64,000 bases of DNA from Acinetobacter sichuanensis (GTDB lineage: Bacteria; Pseudomonadota; Gammaproteobacteria; Pseudomonadales; Moraxellaceae). Location: NCBI RefSeq assembly GCF_003024515.2, contig NZ_PYIX02000017.1, positions 1-64,000 of the forward strand, written 5' to 3'. Each line of letters opens with the position of its first letter. Position 1 is the stretch's first letter. The position numbers were made by a program, and so were the translations under genes. Positions 41,833 to 52,587 of this stretch are shown piece by piece. The notes beneath the pieces are model-generated. The model was not told the origin of the DNA and ran no database searches. It saw only the letters and a list, made by a program, of their open reading frames with translations.

Positions 41833-43059
41833 CTACCTGTTTTTATTTAATTTACGACGAAACACAATATCAGAAATATAAAAGTTTCCTGTATATCTGG
41901 CATCATTTTCACCCACAAGATCAATGTCTAAAATATCTGAATGGTTCATTTCAAATTCGTACATCAAACGGCTAACCCAATATTCAAATTCACATTGTGG
42001 ATCCAAACGAGTAAATGCTTTTTGAGCCGAAATTTCATTGATTGCAGGGCTACCGAATGCATCAAAGAAAAAATATGCTGCCTTATCCAAAGCAGATAAC
42101 TCTTTTTCAATAGATTTAGTGGTTTTTTCTACAGGTGGACGTTTTTCTTCAATTTCATCTGCTATTTTTTTGATACGTTTTGAGTTGGCTCCCTGAGCAA
42201 TCAAGGACAAGTCTATATTCATTTCATCGACATAAATATTTGCACGAGCAACCAGTTTCACTCGTGGCACACGACGAAAGCTCTCAGGTGCATGTTTGAA
42301 ATCAATATTAAGATCAAGATTACGGTTATTGGCAAAATGCCTATGAAATGCATCAATTAGGTTAATTCGTTCTTGGGTTCTTAAATCCCTTTTCCAATCA
42401 AATAGCTGTTTATCCAAGCGATGATGGCTATGGTTCATTTCTTCAATAGCTTCAAAAACGCTTTGTTTAAGACGCTTTGAAATAATGCCGTGTAAATCAG
42501 CATCACCGACAGCAAATTCATCCATGATATTTGGAGATAAGCGTTCTAAAGCTGAAATTAATGTTTTCGCTGTCTTTAAACTTTGTTCAGCCTTACGCAT
42601 CTTCATATCAAAATTGTTAAACATAGACAGATATTCAAAACATTGATCAGCAAAGTTCGTCATGTTTTCACTAATTGTATTTGCAAGTTCAATAATCAAA
42701 TCACTGACTTCACCTTTTAAAATATCAGCGCTCAACTGATCTTCAATTTTAGATAAAGTGTAGTCTTTACCTACAGTCTTAATTTGTTCCACCAAGCCGT
42801 CAATATCAGGCACACTGATGTTTCGTTTTTTCCTGTTTTTGTAAAAATTGACAAACTCAATGGCAAAATTTTTAAGATGTAGTGTGTTTCTTTCTGCATC
42901 CAAACTGCCTAGATCGACAGAGAGGAGGTCATTGATCATGGTTTTATTTTGCTCATTGACCAGTATAGAGGCATTTGTGAACATGATTGCTTCTGTAATT
43001 GCATCAATATAGTGATAGAAAATTTTTGCACCACGTTCAGCAGGGTTTACAAAATCCAT
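41833..43059 (-). CDS. jetA: JetA-like (MukF/MksF-type) kleisin subunit
   Basis: 408 aa. Helical kleisin-like protein expected to bridge the SMC heads in a Wadjet complex. Identification rests mainly on order and size: it lies between the MukE-like and Toprim genes, overlapping the former by 1 bp. An early segment NPAERGAKIFYHYIDAITEA resembles an N-terminal winged-helix region in this family, and the long middle is coiled coil. Somewhat shorter than JetA proteins of about 480 aa. Confidence 0.72.
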   Translation of the reverse strand: MDFVNPAERGAKIFYHYIDAITEAIMFTNASILVNEQNKTMINDLLSVDLGSLDAERNTLHLKNFAIEFVNFYKNRKKRNISVPDIDGLVEQIKTVGKDYTLSKIEDQLSADILKGEVSDLIIELANTISENMTNFADQCFEYLSMFNNFDMKMRKAEQSLKTAKTLISALERLSPNIMDEFAVGDADLHGIISKRLKQSVFEAIEEMNHSHHRLDKQLFDWKRDLRTQERINLIDAFHRHFANNRNLDLNIDFKHAPESFRRVPRVKLVARANIYVDEMNIDLSLIAQGANSKRIKKIADEIEEKRPPVEKTTKSIEKELSALDKAAYFFFDAFGSPAINEISAQKAFTRLDPQCEFEYWVSRLMYEFEMNHSDILDIDLVGENDARYTGNFYISDIVFRRKLNKNR

Positions 43060-43688
43060 TATATTAATACACCTTGTTCTAGATCATCTATTTGGGATGT
43101 ATCAATTGCATTGTGTTCAGCAATGTATTGAAGCTCCTCATAAAAGATAGACCAACGTGATGTAGCAAGATATTCAGTTCCAACCACGCCTACGGGTACA
43201 AGGTATTCACGTTGTACCAAGAATTGTAATACACCATTGATTTGATCTTTTACGGTACTGGCAGTTTTACCAATTTTAGCCGATAGCTCCTTTAAACCTT
43301 TTTGAACGTGTTTAGATTTTTCTACTTCAACCAGAATTTCACCAGAGGTTATTCGGTCTCCACCAATTAATGGCTCATTACGACCACCAGCCTTACGAAA
43401 TAAACGCAGCCAATCAATGAAAGGCTCCAGTTTCATCACATTTTCCTCAAGCTGTTTGGTGATAACTTTTTTAATATGAAGATCATGAATATCTAGATAA
43501 ACTAAGAAATAACCACCGCCACAAGGCGTTTGAATACACTTTTTACCTAAAAACTCAATATGATTGTTTAGTTCTTTCAAATAACTGGTATTGTTCAGAA
43601 ATTCATAATTTTCAAAATCATTCCATTGATCAATCAAATAACCTTCGAGTAATTTGTTTGCAATTATCATTAAACGCTTATTTATCAT
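43059..43688 (-). CDS. jetB: JetB-like (MukE/MksE-type) subunit
   Basis: 209 aa, the expected length for JetB/MksE, a tandem winged-helix accessory protein of the condensin. Seen: a DUF-type winged-helix core with LGKKCIQTPCGGGYFLVYL and later FLVQREYLVPVG. Its stop codon overlaps the JetA start by one base. Second in the operon behind the SMC gene. Confidence 0.72.
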   Translation of the reverse strand: MINKRLMIIANKLLEGYLIDQWNDFENYEFLNNTSYLKELNNHIEFLGKKCIQTPCGGGYFLVYLDIHDLHIKKVITKQLEENVMKLEPFIDWLRLFRKAGGRNEPLIGGDRITSGEILVEVEKSKHVQKGLKELSAKIGKTASTVKDQINGVLQFLVQREYLVPVGVVGTEYLATSRWSIFYEELQYIAEHNAIDTSQIDDLEQGVLI

Positions 43689-43702
43689 CTCAAATTCCTT
43701 TA

Positions 43703-46700
43703 TTAAACTGATACATCACCAAGAAGTGGATTGGCTTCTTTAATTTTCATGGGAATAACTGAACTGACACCATCAGCTCCGACAATATAGAGTTTTTTAA
43801 ATTTGTGGTTTGAGGTTGAGTTTTCAGGTTGGGCGCAAACTAAATGGATTTTGTTATGCTCCATCATATCGAATAATAGGTTCGTATTAATCGCATCAAA
43901 GTTACCAATTTCATCCAGTGGGATATGAATATAAACAGAATCATCAGGGCATAATTTTCGTGACAGCGCTAAGAACATAACCAAGACTAAAATACGTGAC
44001 ATACCTGTACTACCAGCATTGGTGAAGTCGCTATCCGTTCGGATCTCAACAAATCGTCCACTAATCATTACGCTCATTTGTAAACGCACCATAGAACGAA
44101 TATCGTCAGTATGTCCTTTTGTGCTTTCAATCACTTTTAAAGTGTATTCACAGCAATCGATAAACGCTTCACTTGGAATGGTGTCATTCTGGATACTATC
44201 AAAAGATTGATAATCCTCACATTGCATAACGAATTGATTAAGTTGATCTAAAATATTTTTATCAGTTAAAACACTTTGTAAATTCATTGAAAATTCTGAG
44301 AATGCCGTGAATTTATTTGAACGATTTAAGTAATTTGAAAGTTCTGTTGATACGCTTTTCAGGCGTTTATTCAAATTTAGAATTTCTTGAATATAGTTTC
44401 GTAATTGGGCTGATTTATTCCGAAAAATATTGGTGACTGCATCATGTTTTTTAGGTAGATCATGATCAATAATATTCTCAATAATTGACATTGTATTAAT
44501 CATCAAGAGTGCATCACTTGGCTTAACTAAACTCTCCATTTTTTCTTCGAATAATTTGAATAATGAAAATGCTTCATATCGGCGTAATAAAGCTTTTGAG
44601 CTATTCACTTGTGTGCGAAGCTGACTCATGTGTTGAGTATGAGCCTCTTTAACCATTTTTAGATTTTGAATGAAATTTTCATGATTGATATATTCAGGAA
44701 TAGCCACTTTAGAAACCAAAATATCACTTTCCATCAACTGCGTGATTTCTTTGAACTGTATATTTAATGCATCAATTTTTCTCACTAATTCAGCGATTTG
44801 CTCTCTCATTAAATCATGCTTTCTTCTTAATTCAGTTCGGATCTGACTCAGCATATCTTTAAGCTTAGTGAGGTTATAATTCCCTTCAGAAATATGCTTT
44901 GTAGTTTCATTCAAATCTTGAATGTAGCTCTGCTTATGCTCATATTCATTTTTTTTCCAAGTTGAGTATTCACTGAGGATCGTTTCATAACCTTTCACTT
45001 TATTAAATTGTTGTTCAGCGGAGCGAATACGTATATCTGCCTCACGTAGATCATTTTCGTCCAAGCCTTGATCACTTAATTTTCGGTGGTAACTATTTGT
45101 TAATGCATTCATCTTCTGTTGGTGATTTTTCTTGGCATTTTCTTCTTTTGAACCAATAAATTTCAATCGTTCATTGAGTTGATCATATTCACTCCTGTAT
45201 TTTTTCTTAATTCCTTCTTTTTCACGTGCAATCGCTTGATGCAGGTCTTTACGCTTTTGTGGCTCAACCACATGATTAAAATACTCGATATTTGCTCTTG
45301 TCTTTTTAACGAATTCTTGCTCCATCTGTGCGGCTGATTCTTTCTGAGCTTTTAGGTCAGCCTCCGTTTGATCATGTAATTGTTTTGCTTGAAGCCTTTC
45401 ATTTTTAAGTGTATTGAGCTCCTTTTCGAGTTGAATAAGCTTGATATTAAATTCTTTAATTTCTCGTTGTAACGTTTGTGCCAAATGGGATTGTTTTTCG
45501 TATTTTTTCTCAAGTTCTAATGAATAATCTTCAGTCTCAATCAATCTTGATTGCAGTTGTTCTATACTGTCTGCTTCACTTGGTATATCTAGCTGATTTA
45601 AGTCTATTTTAAGACCATATAAGCTGAGCATATTGGCATCAAGGTGATTAGACCAATTAGGTCGTAAATTATTGCTGAACAATAATTTAGGATTGATTAC
45701 TTTAGCAATCGTACTGCGCCAATCCACACTTTCACTTGGTGAATCATGTAGAAAACGCAATAAACTATCTTTTTGAAATAATGAATTTCTGAGCTGACTT
45801 TCCTGCTGCTTGGCTTTCTCAAGCTTATTTTTTAAGGTATTTAAATCTGTTTGTGCCGTCAATTGATCATTATTCAGTTGTTTAATTTTACTTTGGGTTT
45901 GTTTTATTTGCTCAGATTTATCAATAATACTATTTTCTTTTACTTCATAAGATAATTTTAAATGTTGCAATAAAGTTTTTTCTTCATTGCTAAATAAAAA
46001 TGCATGATGCATTCGTTCATTTGCTTCTGATTGAATGTCTAGTAACTTTTGACGCTCAGTCGCAATTTCTTGATCAAGGGCAAAAAGCTGATGCTTATGC
46101 TGTGCCTCAATTTCTCCTATATTTTGATCATACCGTTCACGAAGACGATTGATCTGGCTTTGCACTTCATCAGATTCAATTTTTATCACTTCAATTTCGT
46201 TAAAATTTTCACTGATAAGATCAGCCTTTAACTTATCAAATTCACGCGTAATATTTTCAAAACTCTCGACCAATATGTCTTTTGCTCGTTTAGCATCATC
46301 AATGGCTCTAAAATATTCACTACGCTTTTTGTATTCTTGTTCTTTGACCGATATATTCATTTCCTGATAACGTTTTTCAGCTAATTCAATCTGCTGAATC
46401 GTATTCTTTAATTTAGTCGCTACTTTTTCTTTTTCCGAAATAAATTCTGAAAGTTGTATCACCTCATTATTTAAATTACGAACCTTCTCATTGCCATTAT
46501 TTTGAAAAGCCTCTAGCTCATATCTTAAAGTTGATTCCTGAGCCTGATAGCTTTCGATATGTATCTGAACTGCATCTAGATAAGAATGTAATATATTAAA
46601 GTCGTTTAAAACAGCATCCTTTAATTGAATACCATTTATGATCTCTTGTTTTTCAGTTTGTAGACTCTGTAAGGCTTTTACATCATTAATGGTTGCTAGC

Positions 46701-47422
46701 CAATCAGCCGTCGATGTTGGCTTTGTCTTAATGCGCTCATTATCTAAATAAGCTTCGATCAACATCGTCTTAAAATTGGATACAACATTGTTTTGATTGA
46801 TCGTAACTTGTGTCAGATTACTTAAAAATTTGAGTTGCTGTTTACTACCTGACAACGAGTAGATATTACAAAGATCACGAAGGTTTCTATCACCATTTAA
46901 TCGCATTTTATCTGCAGTTAAAATGTAGATATAATCAGAGATATTGTCGATCTGACGACTAATATTAATACCCGTCTTATAAATATTGTCAAACACATCT
47001 TTGACATTTTGGGAAATTCCCAATATTTCTAAACAATGATCAGTTAAAAGTGTATCTTCTGCACTACCATCGATAAAACGGTAATTGTGTCTACCTTGAT
47101 TATTGTTTCGATATAACACCACACACTTTATACCCGAATGAGAAAGGTATTCGTAAATCACCATACTACGGCTGCTAGGTAAATAATAATCAACGAAATT
47201 TTTCTTATTTGCAGCCTTCTCCATGAGTCCATTTGGTGTTGCACCAAAAAAAATCGGTATTAAATTTAAGAATGAGGTTTTTCCCGCTCCATTAATGCCA
47301 GTAATATTCGTGTGACCCCCACTAATATCAACACGGAAAAGCTTTGATGTCAGGAATGAATCATACAAAATTATGGATTTTAAGCCTTTAAAAGAGACAT
47401 TTTCAGGGTTAATAATCGTCAT
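43703..47422 (-). CDS. jetC: JetC-like SMC ATPase (MukB/MksB type)
   Basis: 1239 aa. Motor of a Wadjet condensin that extrudes DNA loops and recognises small circular plasmids. Seen: Walker A GINGAGKTS (42-50) in the N-terminal half; about 900 residues of coiled coil; C-terminal signature-like GSTGMSRILVLVMFLALSR and Walker B IHIPLDEIGNFD. First gene of a compact JetC-B-A-D operon (14, 1 overlap and 4 bp junctions). An ordinary chromosome-segregation MksBEF without Toprim partner would also look similar, but the presence of JetD speaks for plasmid defence. Confidence 0.88.
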   Translation of the reverse strand: MTIINPENVSFKGLKSIILYDSFLTSKLFRVDISGGHTNITGINGAGKTSFLNLIPIFFGATPNGLMEKAANKKNFVDYYLPSSRSMVIYEYLSHSGIKCVVLYRNNNQGRHNYRFIDGSAEDTLLTDHCLEILGISQNVKDVFDNIYKTGINISRQIDNISDYIYILTADKMRLNGDRNLRDLCNIYSLSGSKQQLKFLSNLTQVTINQNNVVSNFKTMLIEAYLDNERIKTKPTSTADWLATINDVKALQSLQTEKQEIINGIQLKDAVLNDFNILHSYLDAVQIHIESYQAQESTLRYELEAFQNNGNEKVRNLNNEVIQLSEFISEKEKVATKLKNTIQQIELAEKRYQEMNISVKEQEYKKRSEYFRAIDDAKRAKDILVESFENITREFDKLKADLISENFNEIEVIKIESDEVQSQINRLRERYDQNIGEIEAQHKHQLFALDQEIATERQKLLDIQSEANERMHHAFLFSNEEKTLLQHLKLSYEVKENSIIDKSEQIKQTQSKIKQLNNDQLTAQTDLNTLKNKLEKAKQQESQLRNSLFQKDSLLRFLHDSPSESVDWRSTIAKVINPKLLFSNNLRPNWSNHLDANMLSLYGLKIDLNQLDIPSEADSIEQLQSRLIETEDYSLELEKKYEKQSHLAQTLQREIKEFNIKLIQLEKELNTLKNERLQAKQLHDQTEADLKAQKESAAQMEQEFVKKTRANIEYFNHVVEPQKRKDLHQAIAREKEGIKKKYRSEYDQLNERLKFIGSKEENAKKNHQQKMNALTNSYHRKLSDQGLDENDLREADIRIRSAEQQFNKVKGYETILSEYSTWKKNEYEHKQSYIQDLNETTKHISEGNYNLTKLKDMLSQIRTELRRKHDLMREQIAELVRKIDALNIQFKEITQLMESDILVSKVAIPEYINHENFIQNLKMVKEAHTQHMSQLRTQVNSSKALLRRYEAFSLFKLFEEKMESLVKPSDALLMINTMSIIENIIDHDLPKKHDAVTNIFRNKSAQLRNYIQEILNLNKRLKSVSTELSNYLNRSNKFTAFSEFSMNLQSVLTDKNILDQLNQFVMQCEDYQSFDSIQNDTIPSEAFIDCCEYTLKVIESTKGHTDDIRSMVRLQMSVMISGRFVEIRTDSDFTNAGSTGMSRILVLVMFLALSRKLCPDDSVYIHIPLDEIGNFDAINTNLLFDMMEHNKIHLVCAQPENSTSNHKFKKLYIVGADGVSSVIPMKIKEANPLLGDVSV

Positions 47423-47964
47423 TTTAAACCTTTTTTAATATTTAAAAATTTTGTTTAGAAAATCAAGGCTTCTTTTTTTAATCCCACAAATTGGAAACAT
47501 CCAAGTCAAAAACTATCCAGATTCGGGGGTAAAATATTACATTGTTATTAAGCATACTTCGAGGAGATTAAAATTTCATCCGATTTACTACAAAAGTTGG
47601 TCATTTTATTAAATTAAATCAAGTAACTGGACTAGTAAAATGCTTGAACAAAGTGTTCATGAAACAGCAATTTGGTGGAGAAAAATGATCAGGTATTGGA
47701 TACTTTAATCATGATCAGATCATGAAAAAAATTTACGCCTGTTAAATGGATCCGTGTTCAATGGTAGTACTTAGATTTCCCTATTTAATTCAAATCACCC
47801 GAAAGTTAGATGAATGTTAATACTAATCTGAATCAGCACTTATTAGCTTTTTCCTACTTTAAGTTTATAAAATATACTTACTTAATAAGATATTATGTAA
47901 TAGTTTTTTAAAGTTGAATCAATTCTTGTTGATGAATTGATTCTATAAAAACCTACATGGGCAA
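47423..47964. other. Intergenic region right of the defence island
   Basis: About 540 bp with no recognisable gene; AT-rich, with stop codons in all frames. The part nearest 47423 should contain the promoter of the Wadjet operon. I see no attachment site or direct repeat that would mark an island boundary. Confidence 0.45.
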
Positions 47965-48966
47965 TTAAAAGCCTTCTAAAACAATTTTACCTTTGACTTG
48001 TCCAGTCTCAATCAGACGATGTGCTTGATTCAAATGCTCAGCATTGATTTTACCTAGATGAAGATTCAGTGTAGTTTTAAGCCTTTTACTATCAATGAGC
48101 TTTGCGACCTCCTCTAATAATATTTTTTGTTTTTCAATATCACGAGTAGTAAACATTGAACGTGTAAACATAAATTCCCAATGTACCGATACAGCTTTAA
48201 GCTTTAGCCCCACAATATCAAACGAACTTGGGTCATCAATTAAACCAAGTTTACCTTCAGGTGCGATAAGTTGAGTGATTTGTTGCAAATAGCTTGAAGT
48301 ATGATTGGTTGAAAATACATATCGAGGTGCAGCTAAACCTAACTGTTCGATTTGTTCATTTAAATCTTTACTGTGATCAATCACATAGTCTGCACCTAAA
48401 GCTATTACCCATGATTTTGTTTCTTCACGTGAAGCTGTAGCGATCACTTTAAGTTGAGTTCTTGCTTTGACTAATTGAATAGCGATCGAGCCGACACCAC
48501 CTGCACCACCAATAATTAAAATAGTATCTGATGAATCTATATCGATATTTAAGCGATCAAATAGCATTTCCCATGCCGTAATTGCAGTTAATGGAAATGC
48601 AGCTGATTCTGCATGACTAATACTTTGAGGTTTTAAACTTACAATACGTTCATCAACCGCTTGAAATTCTGCATTGCTACCATCACGGGTTAAATCACCA
48701 GCATACCAAACTTGATCACCAGTTTTAAAATATTGAACATTTGATCCAACTTGAATGACTTCTCCTACAGCATCCCAGCCCAAAACGCGTGTATTGTCTT
48801 CAATGACTTTGCCTTGTCTAACTTTAGTATCTACAGGATTTACCGAAATAGCATGAATTTTAACAAGTAAATCTCGTGCTTTCAGTGTCGGAATCTCTTT
48901 CTCAATATCAATTAATGGGTTTTGAAACTCATGATCTCTACCACTTCTATAAGAAACTGCTTTCAT
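47965..48966 (-). CDS. Zinc-type alcohol dehydrogenase-like/quinone oxidoreductase (MDR family)
   Basis: 333 aa, NAD(P)H-dependent reductase of the medium-chain family. Seen: N-terminal GroES-like fold (HAISVNPVDTKVRQG) and cofactor motif IIGGAGGVGSIAIQLVKA. No Cys/His zinc ligand set in the usual places, so it is probably a zinc-free quinone or enone reductase. Divergently arranged with an HxlR regulator, a common pair for response to reactive electrophiles or quinones. Confidence 0.85.
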   Translation of the reverse strand: MKAVSYRSGRDHEFQNPLIDIEKEIPTLKARDLLVKIHAISVNPVDTKVRQGKVIEDNTRVLGWDAVGEVIQVGSNVQYFKTGDQVWYAGDLTRDGSNAEFQAVDERIVSLKPQSISHAESAAFPLTAITAWEMLFDRLNIDIDSSDTILIIGGAGGVGSIAIQLVKARTQLKVIATASREETKSWVIALGADYVIDHSKDLNEQIEQLGLAAPRYVFSTNHTSSYLQQITQLIAPEGKLGLIDDPSSFDIVGLKLKAVSVHWEFMFTRSMFTTRDIEKQKILLEEVAKLIDSKRLKTTLNLHLGKINAEHLNQAHRLIETGQVKGKIVLEGF

Positions 48967-49068
48967 CTTTATACTCTTTTATGACTTAGTGGTTTCAGTT
49001 TACTCAAGATTCGTTTATAAATTATACAGACAAATTAGTCCTATACTTACGAAAAGAGAGTTATATTA

Positions 49069-49437
49069 ATGAGTAAGCTTAAGCATTCAAGATTTGATTG
49101 TACTCCGGGCTGTTCAGTAGAAGCAGCAATAGGATTAATAGATGGAAAATGGAAAAGTATTATTTTATGGCATTTGTTAGAAGATCATGTTTTAAGATTT
49201 AATGAACTGAGTAAAAAGATCCCTAATATCACGCAAAAGATGCTAACTCGTCAATTACGAGAACTTGAAGAAGATCAAATTATTACTCGAAAAGTATATC
49301 CAATTGTTCCGCCAAAAGTAGAATATAGTCTCTCATCCTTAGGATTATCTTTATCACCGATTCTTATTGCTTTGAAGGAGTGGGGTGATCAAAATATTGG
49401 TTTATATGGAAAGCCGAAAGAATTTTCTACAATATAA
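49069..49437 (+). CDS. HxlR-family transcriptional regulator
   Basis: 122 aa winged helix-turn-helix regulator. Seen: the typical start [20 protein letters not shown] and [22 protein letters not shown] with [11 protein letters not shown] at the end. Two Cys (12, 16) near the N-terminus resemble redox-sensing members such as YodB. It is divergent from the quinone oxidoreductase gene (about 100 bp apart) and most likely represses it. Confidence 0.87.
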   Translation: MSKLKHSRFDCTPGCSVEAAIGLIDGKWKSIILWHLLEDHVLRFNELSKKIPNITQKMLTRQLRELEEDQIITRKVYPIVPPKVEYSLSSLGLSLSPILIALKEWGDQNIGLYGKPKEFSTI

Positions 49438-49699
49438 CCAATTAGACCTATCAAATATTTCTGAAGTTACAGATTGGCGTGATGCCATTCGACATAGACA
49501 ATTTGATCGTCTAGTAAAATAATGATGGAAGATTTAATCATCCATCATTTTAAAGGATTTAAGAAAATATATGACTTTGCAAAGAATTTCTTCTTGGTCA
49601 TATTACCTAGCAATCACAATGAAAAACGGGAACCTCAGTATTATCAACCTACAAAAAAACATTCATGATTATTTTGTAAGTGTTATCCTCATGACATGC

Positions 49700-50791
49700 C
49701 TATTCATCCAGTACATTGTTGGGTAGACCATATGCATCGGCAATCAATTCAGTAGAACGGTAAATTGCTTCAGGCGTATGCCCCAAGTTAATCACCATAA
49801 GTTCATCTGTATGGATACGTTGCTGCCATTCATTCAACCGTTCAATTACCTGTTTGCCCGTACCTTTCATGATTTTACGATCCCACATACGGATTAAACG
49901 TAACTCAGTGGCTGTATAATCATAATTCTCTGCTTCATCAGGTGTTGGTACGACAAAAGATCTACGTGTGACCATACGCATCATGGCATGAGCATATGAC
50001 CATGCCTGACGTTTTGCCTCAACAGGATCATCCGCTGCCATCACCCCAAAACTTGCAATGACATAAGGTTTCGCAAGTACTTTCGATGGTCTGAATTTTT
50101 CACGATAAACTTCGACTGCCATTTCTAAGTTTTCATCAGCCAAATGTGCTGCAAATGCAAATGGAAAACCACGTTCAGCAGCCATACGGGCAGAATAAGT
50201 GGAAGACCCCAATAACCAGACAGGCGGTCGTTCAAATGAACGCGCTACGCCATTTTCTTGGTCTTGTCTTGGACCTGGAACTGCATAAACATTTTCACTA
50301 TAGGATGCTTTTTTTGAAAAATTATCATCTAAAAAACACAGTAATTCTTTAAATTGACTTGGAAAATCTTCTTTATCAAGTTGACCGCGACGTAGTGCTG
50401 TCGCTGTTTCCATATCTGTTCCTGGTGCACGTCCAATACCTAAATCGATACGTTCAGGTGCTAAAGCAGAGAGTAACCCAAATTGTTCAGCAATAACTAA
50501 AGGTGGGAAGTTGGGCAACATCATACCGCCTGCACCTAAGCGAATACGTTGAGTTTCACCAATCAACCGTGCCAGCATCAGTGCAGGTGATGAAGTGGTT
50601 ACACCAGGTAAAGAATGATGTTCTGCGACCCAATAACGATTAAAACCACGACGATCGACTAATTTTGCCAGTTCAATACTTGCGGTCAAGGCTTGATGAG
50701 CCGAATAGCCTTTTCCTGCCATAACAAAATCTAAAATGGATAAAGGTGTGGCAGCTGTCCCATAACATTTGCCTACAATCTGATTTTTCAT
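49700..50791 (-). CDS. LLM-class flavin-dependent oxidoreductase
   Basis: 363 aa, luciferase-like monooxygenase fold. Seen: TPLSILDFVMAGKGYSAHQAL at the start, YWVAEHHSLPGVTTSSPALM (family active-site region) and LGIGRAPGTDMETATALRRG. Uses reduced flavin to oxidise a small molecule; substrate not predictable. Divergent from a GlxA-type regulator (about 150 bp apart) that probably controls it. The 49438-49699 gap to its left has no clear gene, only a short plus-strand open stretch ending at 49522. Confidence 0.85.
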   Translation of the reverse strand: MKNQIVGKCYGTAATPLSILDFVMAGKGYSAHQALTASIELAKLVDRRGFNRYWVAEHHSLPGVTTSSPALMLARLIGETQRIRLGAGGMMLPNFPPLVIAEQFGLLSALAPERIDLGIGRAPGTDMETATALRRGQLDKEDFPSQFKELLCFLDDNFSKKASYSENVYAVPGPRQDQENGVARSFERPPVWLLGSSTYSARMAAERGFPFAFAAHLADENLEMAVEVYREKFRPSKVLAKPYVIASFGVMAADDPVEAKRQAWSYAHAMMRMVTRRSFVVPTPDEAENYDYTATELRLIRMWDRKIMKGTGKQVIERLNEWQQRIHTDELMVINLGHTPEAIYRSTELIADAYGLPNNVLDE

Positions 50792-50942
50792 TGTAAATAC
50801 TCAATTTCACTCAAATTTTGCTGATGATCTAAAAATAGATTCAACTGAACATAGCTAAGTTTGAATGATGATGTAAAAACATTCTATTGACCTAAAAGAC
50901 AACCTTCGATAGATTTGGGACATTATTTTATAATGTATTTTT

Positions 50943-51896
50943 ATGACAAACAAAGTGGCTGTTCTCGCCTTTGAAGGCGTAAGTTTATTTCATCTTTCTA
51001 TCCCTTCATTGATATTTGATGCCTTAGATCAATATCAAAGTGAGCCTCTTTATGAGGTCTTTTATGTTGCTGAAAAATCTGGTTTTGTTAGAACAGAGCA
51101 GGGCATACGTATTGAAGTTGATCAAGGATTGGATGCCATTAGTACAGCCGATATTGTGATTATTCCTGCATGGAAAAATCCACAACAGCATGTATCGGAG
51201 GAACTTATAGTTTGCTTACAACAAGCTGACCAACAAGGAGCTACACTTGTTGGATTATGTTTAGGGGCTTTTGTTTTAGGAGAGGCTGGTTTATTAGATG
51301 AGCGTAAATCAACGACACATTGGATTGCCAGAGATTTATTTCAACAACGTTTTCCAAAAACCTTTTTTTGTTCAAATGTCCTGTATACCACTGATGAAAA
51401 TATTATTACTTCAGCAGGTACAGTCGCTGCGATTGATTGCTGTTTGGAGATTATACGTCATCGTCATGGTGCAAACGCTGCCAATCATGTTGCACGAATG
51501 CTCGTCACATCGCCCCATCGTCAAGGGGGACAAACTCAATATATTGAAAGACCTATTCCCCAATTACCCTGTGAAGGACGTTTAACTGAAGTCTTAGAAT
51601 GGGCAAGAGAAAATTTATCAGCGTCGATCAGTGTAGATACTTTAGCTAATATGGCAAAATTGAGCCGCCGTACATTTACGCGGCATTTTCGCAATGCAAC
51701 GGGTACAACCTTAGTAAAATGGCTAAATACTGAGCGAGTTACTCAAGCACAGCAATTATTGGAAACGACAGATTTACCAATAGAGTCGGTTGCAACTCAT
51801 GTTGGATTTAGAACAGCGTTATCTTTAAGACAACACTTTTCAGAGCAATTGAATATTTCTCCATCTGAATATAGAAAAGTTTTTAAAAAATTTTAG
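50943..51896 (+). CDS. GlxA-family AraC-type regulator (DJ-1/PfpI-AraC)
   Basis: 317 aa. N-terminal DJ-1/PfpI-like amidotransferase fold (AVLAFEGVSLFHLSIPSLIF; the nucleophile position reads GLCLGAFVLGEAGLL) and C-terminal AraC helix-turn-helix (about 215-315; LSRRTFTRHFRNATGTT, VATHVGFRTALSLRQHF). It lies divergent from the LLM oxidoreductase gene and likely regulates it. Confidence 0.87.
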   Translation: MTNKVAVLAFEGVSLFHLSIPSLIFDALDQYQSEPLYEVFYVAEKSGFVRTEQGIRIEVDQGLDAISTADIVIIPAWKNPQQHVSEELIVCLQQADQQGATLVGLCLGAFVLGEAGLLDERKSTTHWIARDLFQQRFPKTFFCSNVLYTTDENIITSAGTVAAIDCCLEIIRHRHGANAANHVARMLVTSPHRQGGQTQYIERPIPQLPCEGRLTEVLEWARENLSASISVDTLANMAKLSRRTFTRHFRNATGTTLVKWLNTERVTQAQQLLETTDLPIESVATHVGFRTALSLRQHFSEQLNISPSEYRKVFKKF

Positions 51897-51943
51897 GGTG
51901 TTATATTAAGACCATTTCCCAATGAATGACTGCACTAGTCTCT

Positions 51944-52546
51944 TCACATACTGAAAATTGGATACCACACTGAAACCAGTAAACCAATCGCTAGAATGCG
52001 ATTTAAGACGATGATCTGTCGATGAGATGAAAGTATTGAAGTCACTGCTTTTCCTAAAAGTGCCCACATAAATAAGCACGGTATCGCAATCAGCATAAAA
52101 ATAGTTGAAATTACGATTAAAATATACTCATAGTTGTGACTATTTGTCAGATAAACAGTGACTACCGCAATGCCCATTAGCCATGATTTAGGGTTTATCA
52201 ATTGTAAAATAAAACCGTGTATAAAGCCTTTTTGCTGAAACTTATCGTCTAAATCAATGTGAATATTTGGATGTGAGTTATAGATTTTCCATGCAACTGA
52301 AGTCAACCATAATCCACCTAACAGACTCAAACTTAATTTAAGTAGTGGATAATGCTGAATATTCTGTCCTATACCTAAACCTATCAATAGCACTAATAAG
52401 GCTGCACCCAAACTTGCACCTAATACAATCGGTATGGCTTTATTAAATCCGTACTGGTGGCTTGTGGTTAAAATAAGTAAGTTTGTAGGTCCAGGTGTGA
52501 TTGAGGCAACAAAAGCAAAAACGCAAAATGCCCAGATATTTTCCAT
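51944..52546 (-). CDS. LysE-family translocator
   Basis: 200 aa membrane exporter, about six transmembrane segments. Seen: the family start FAFVASITPGPTNLLILTTS and GASLGAALLVLLIGLGIG, then PKSWLMGIAVVTVYL. Exports amino acids or related compounds. The adjacent AraC regulator gene on the same strand ends about 40 bp from its start, so the two are probably a regulator/transporter pair. Confidence 0.87.
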   Translation of the reverse strand: MENIWAFCVFAFVASITPGPTNLLILTTSHQYGFNKAIPIVLGASLGAALLVLLIGLGIGQNIQHYPLLKLSLSLLGGLWLTSVAWKIYNSHPNIHIDLDDKFQQKGFIHGFILQLINPKSWLMGIAVVTVYLTNSHNYEYILIVISTIFMLIAIPCLFMWALLGKAVTSILSSHRQIIVLNRILAIGLLVSVWYPIFSM

Positions 52547-52587
52547 AACAGTCCAAAATCTTCATAAGAATCGGTATTTTGGAAAAT

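Noticed and set aside
49438..49522. Open stretch QLDLSNISEVTDWRDAIRHR between the HxlR and LLM genes
   Set aside because: No start codon and no recognisable family; may be the tail of a lost gene but support is too thin.
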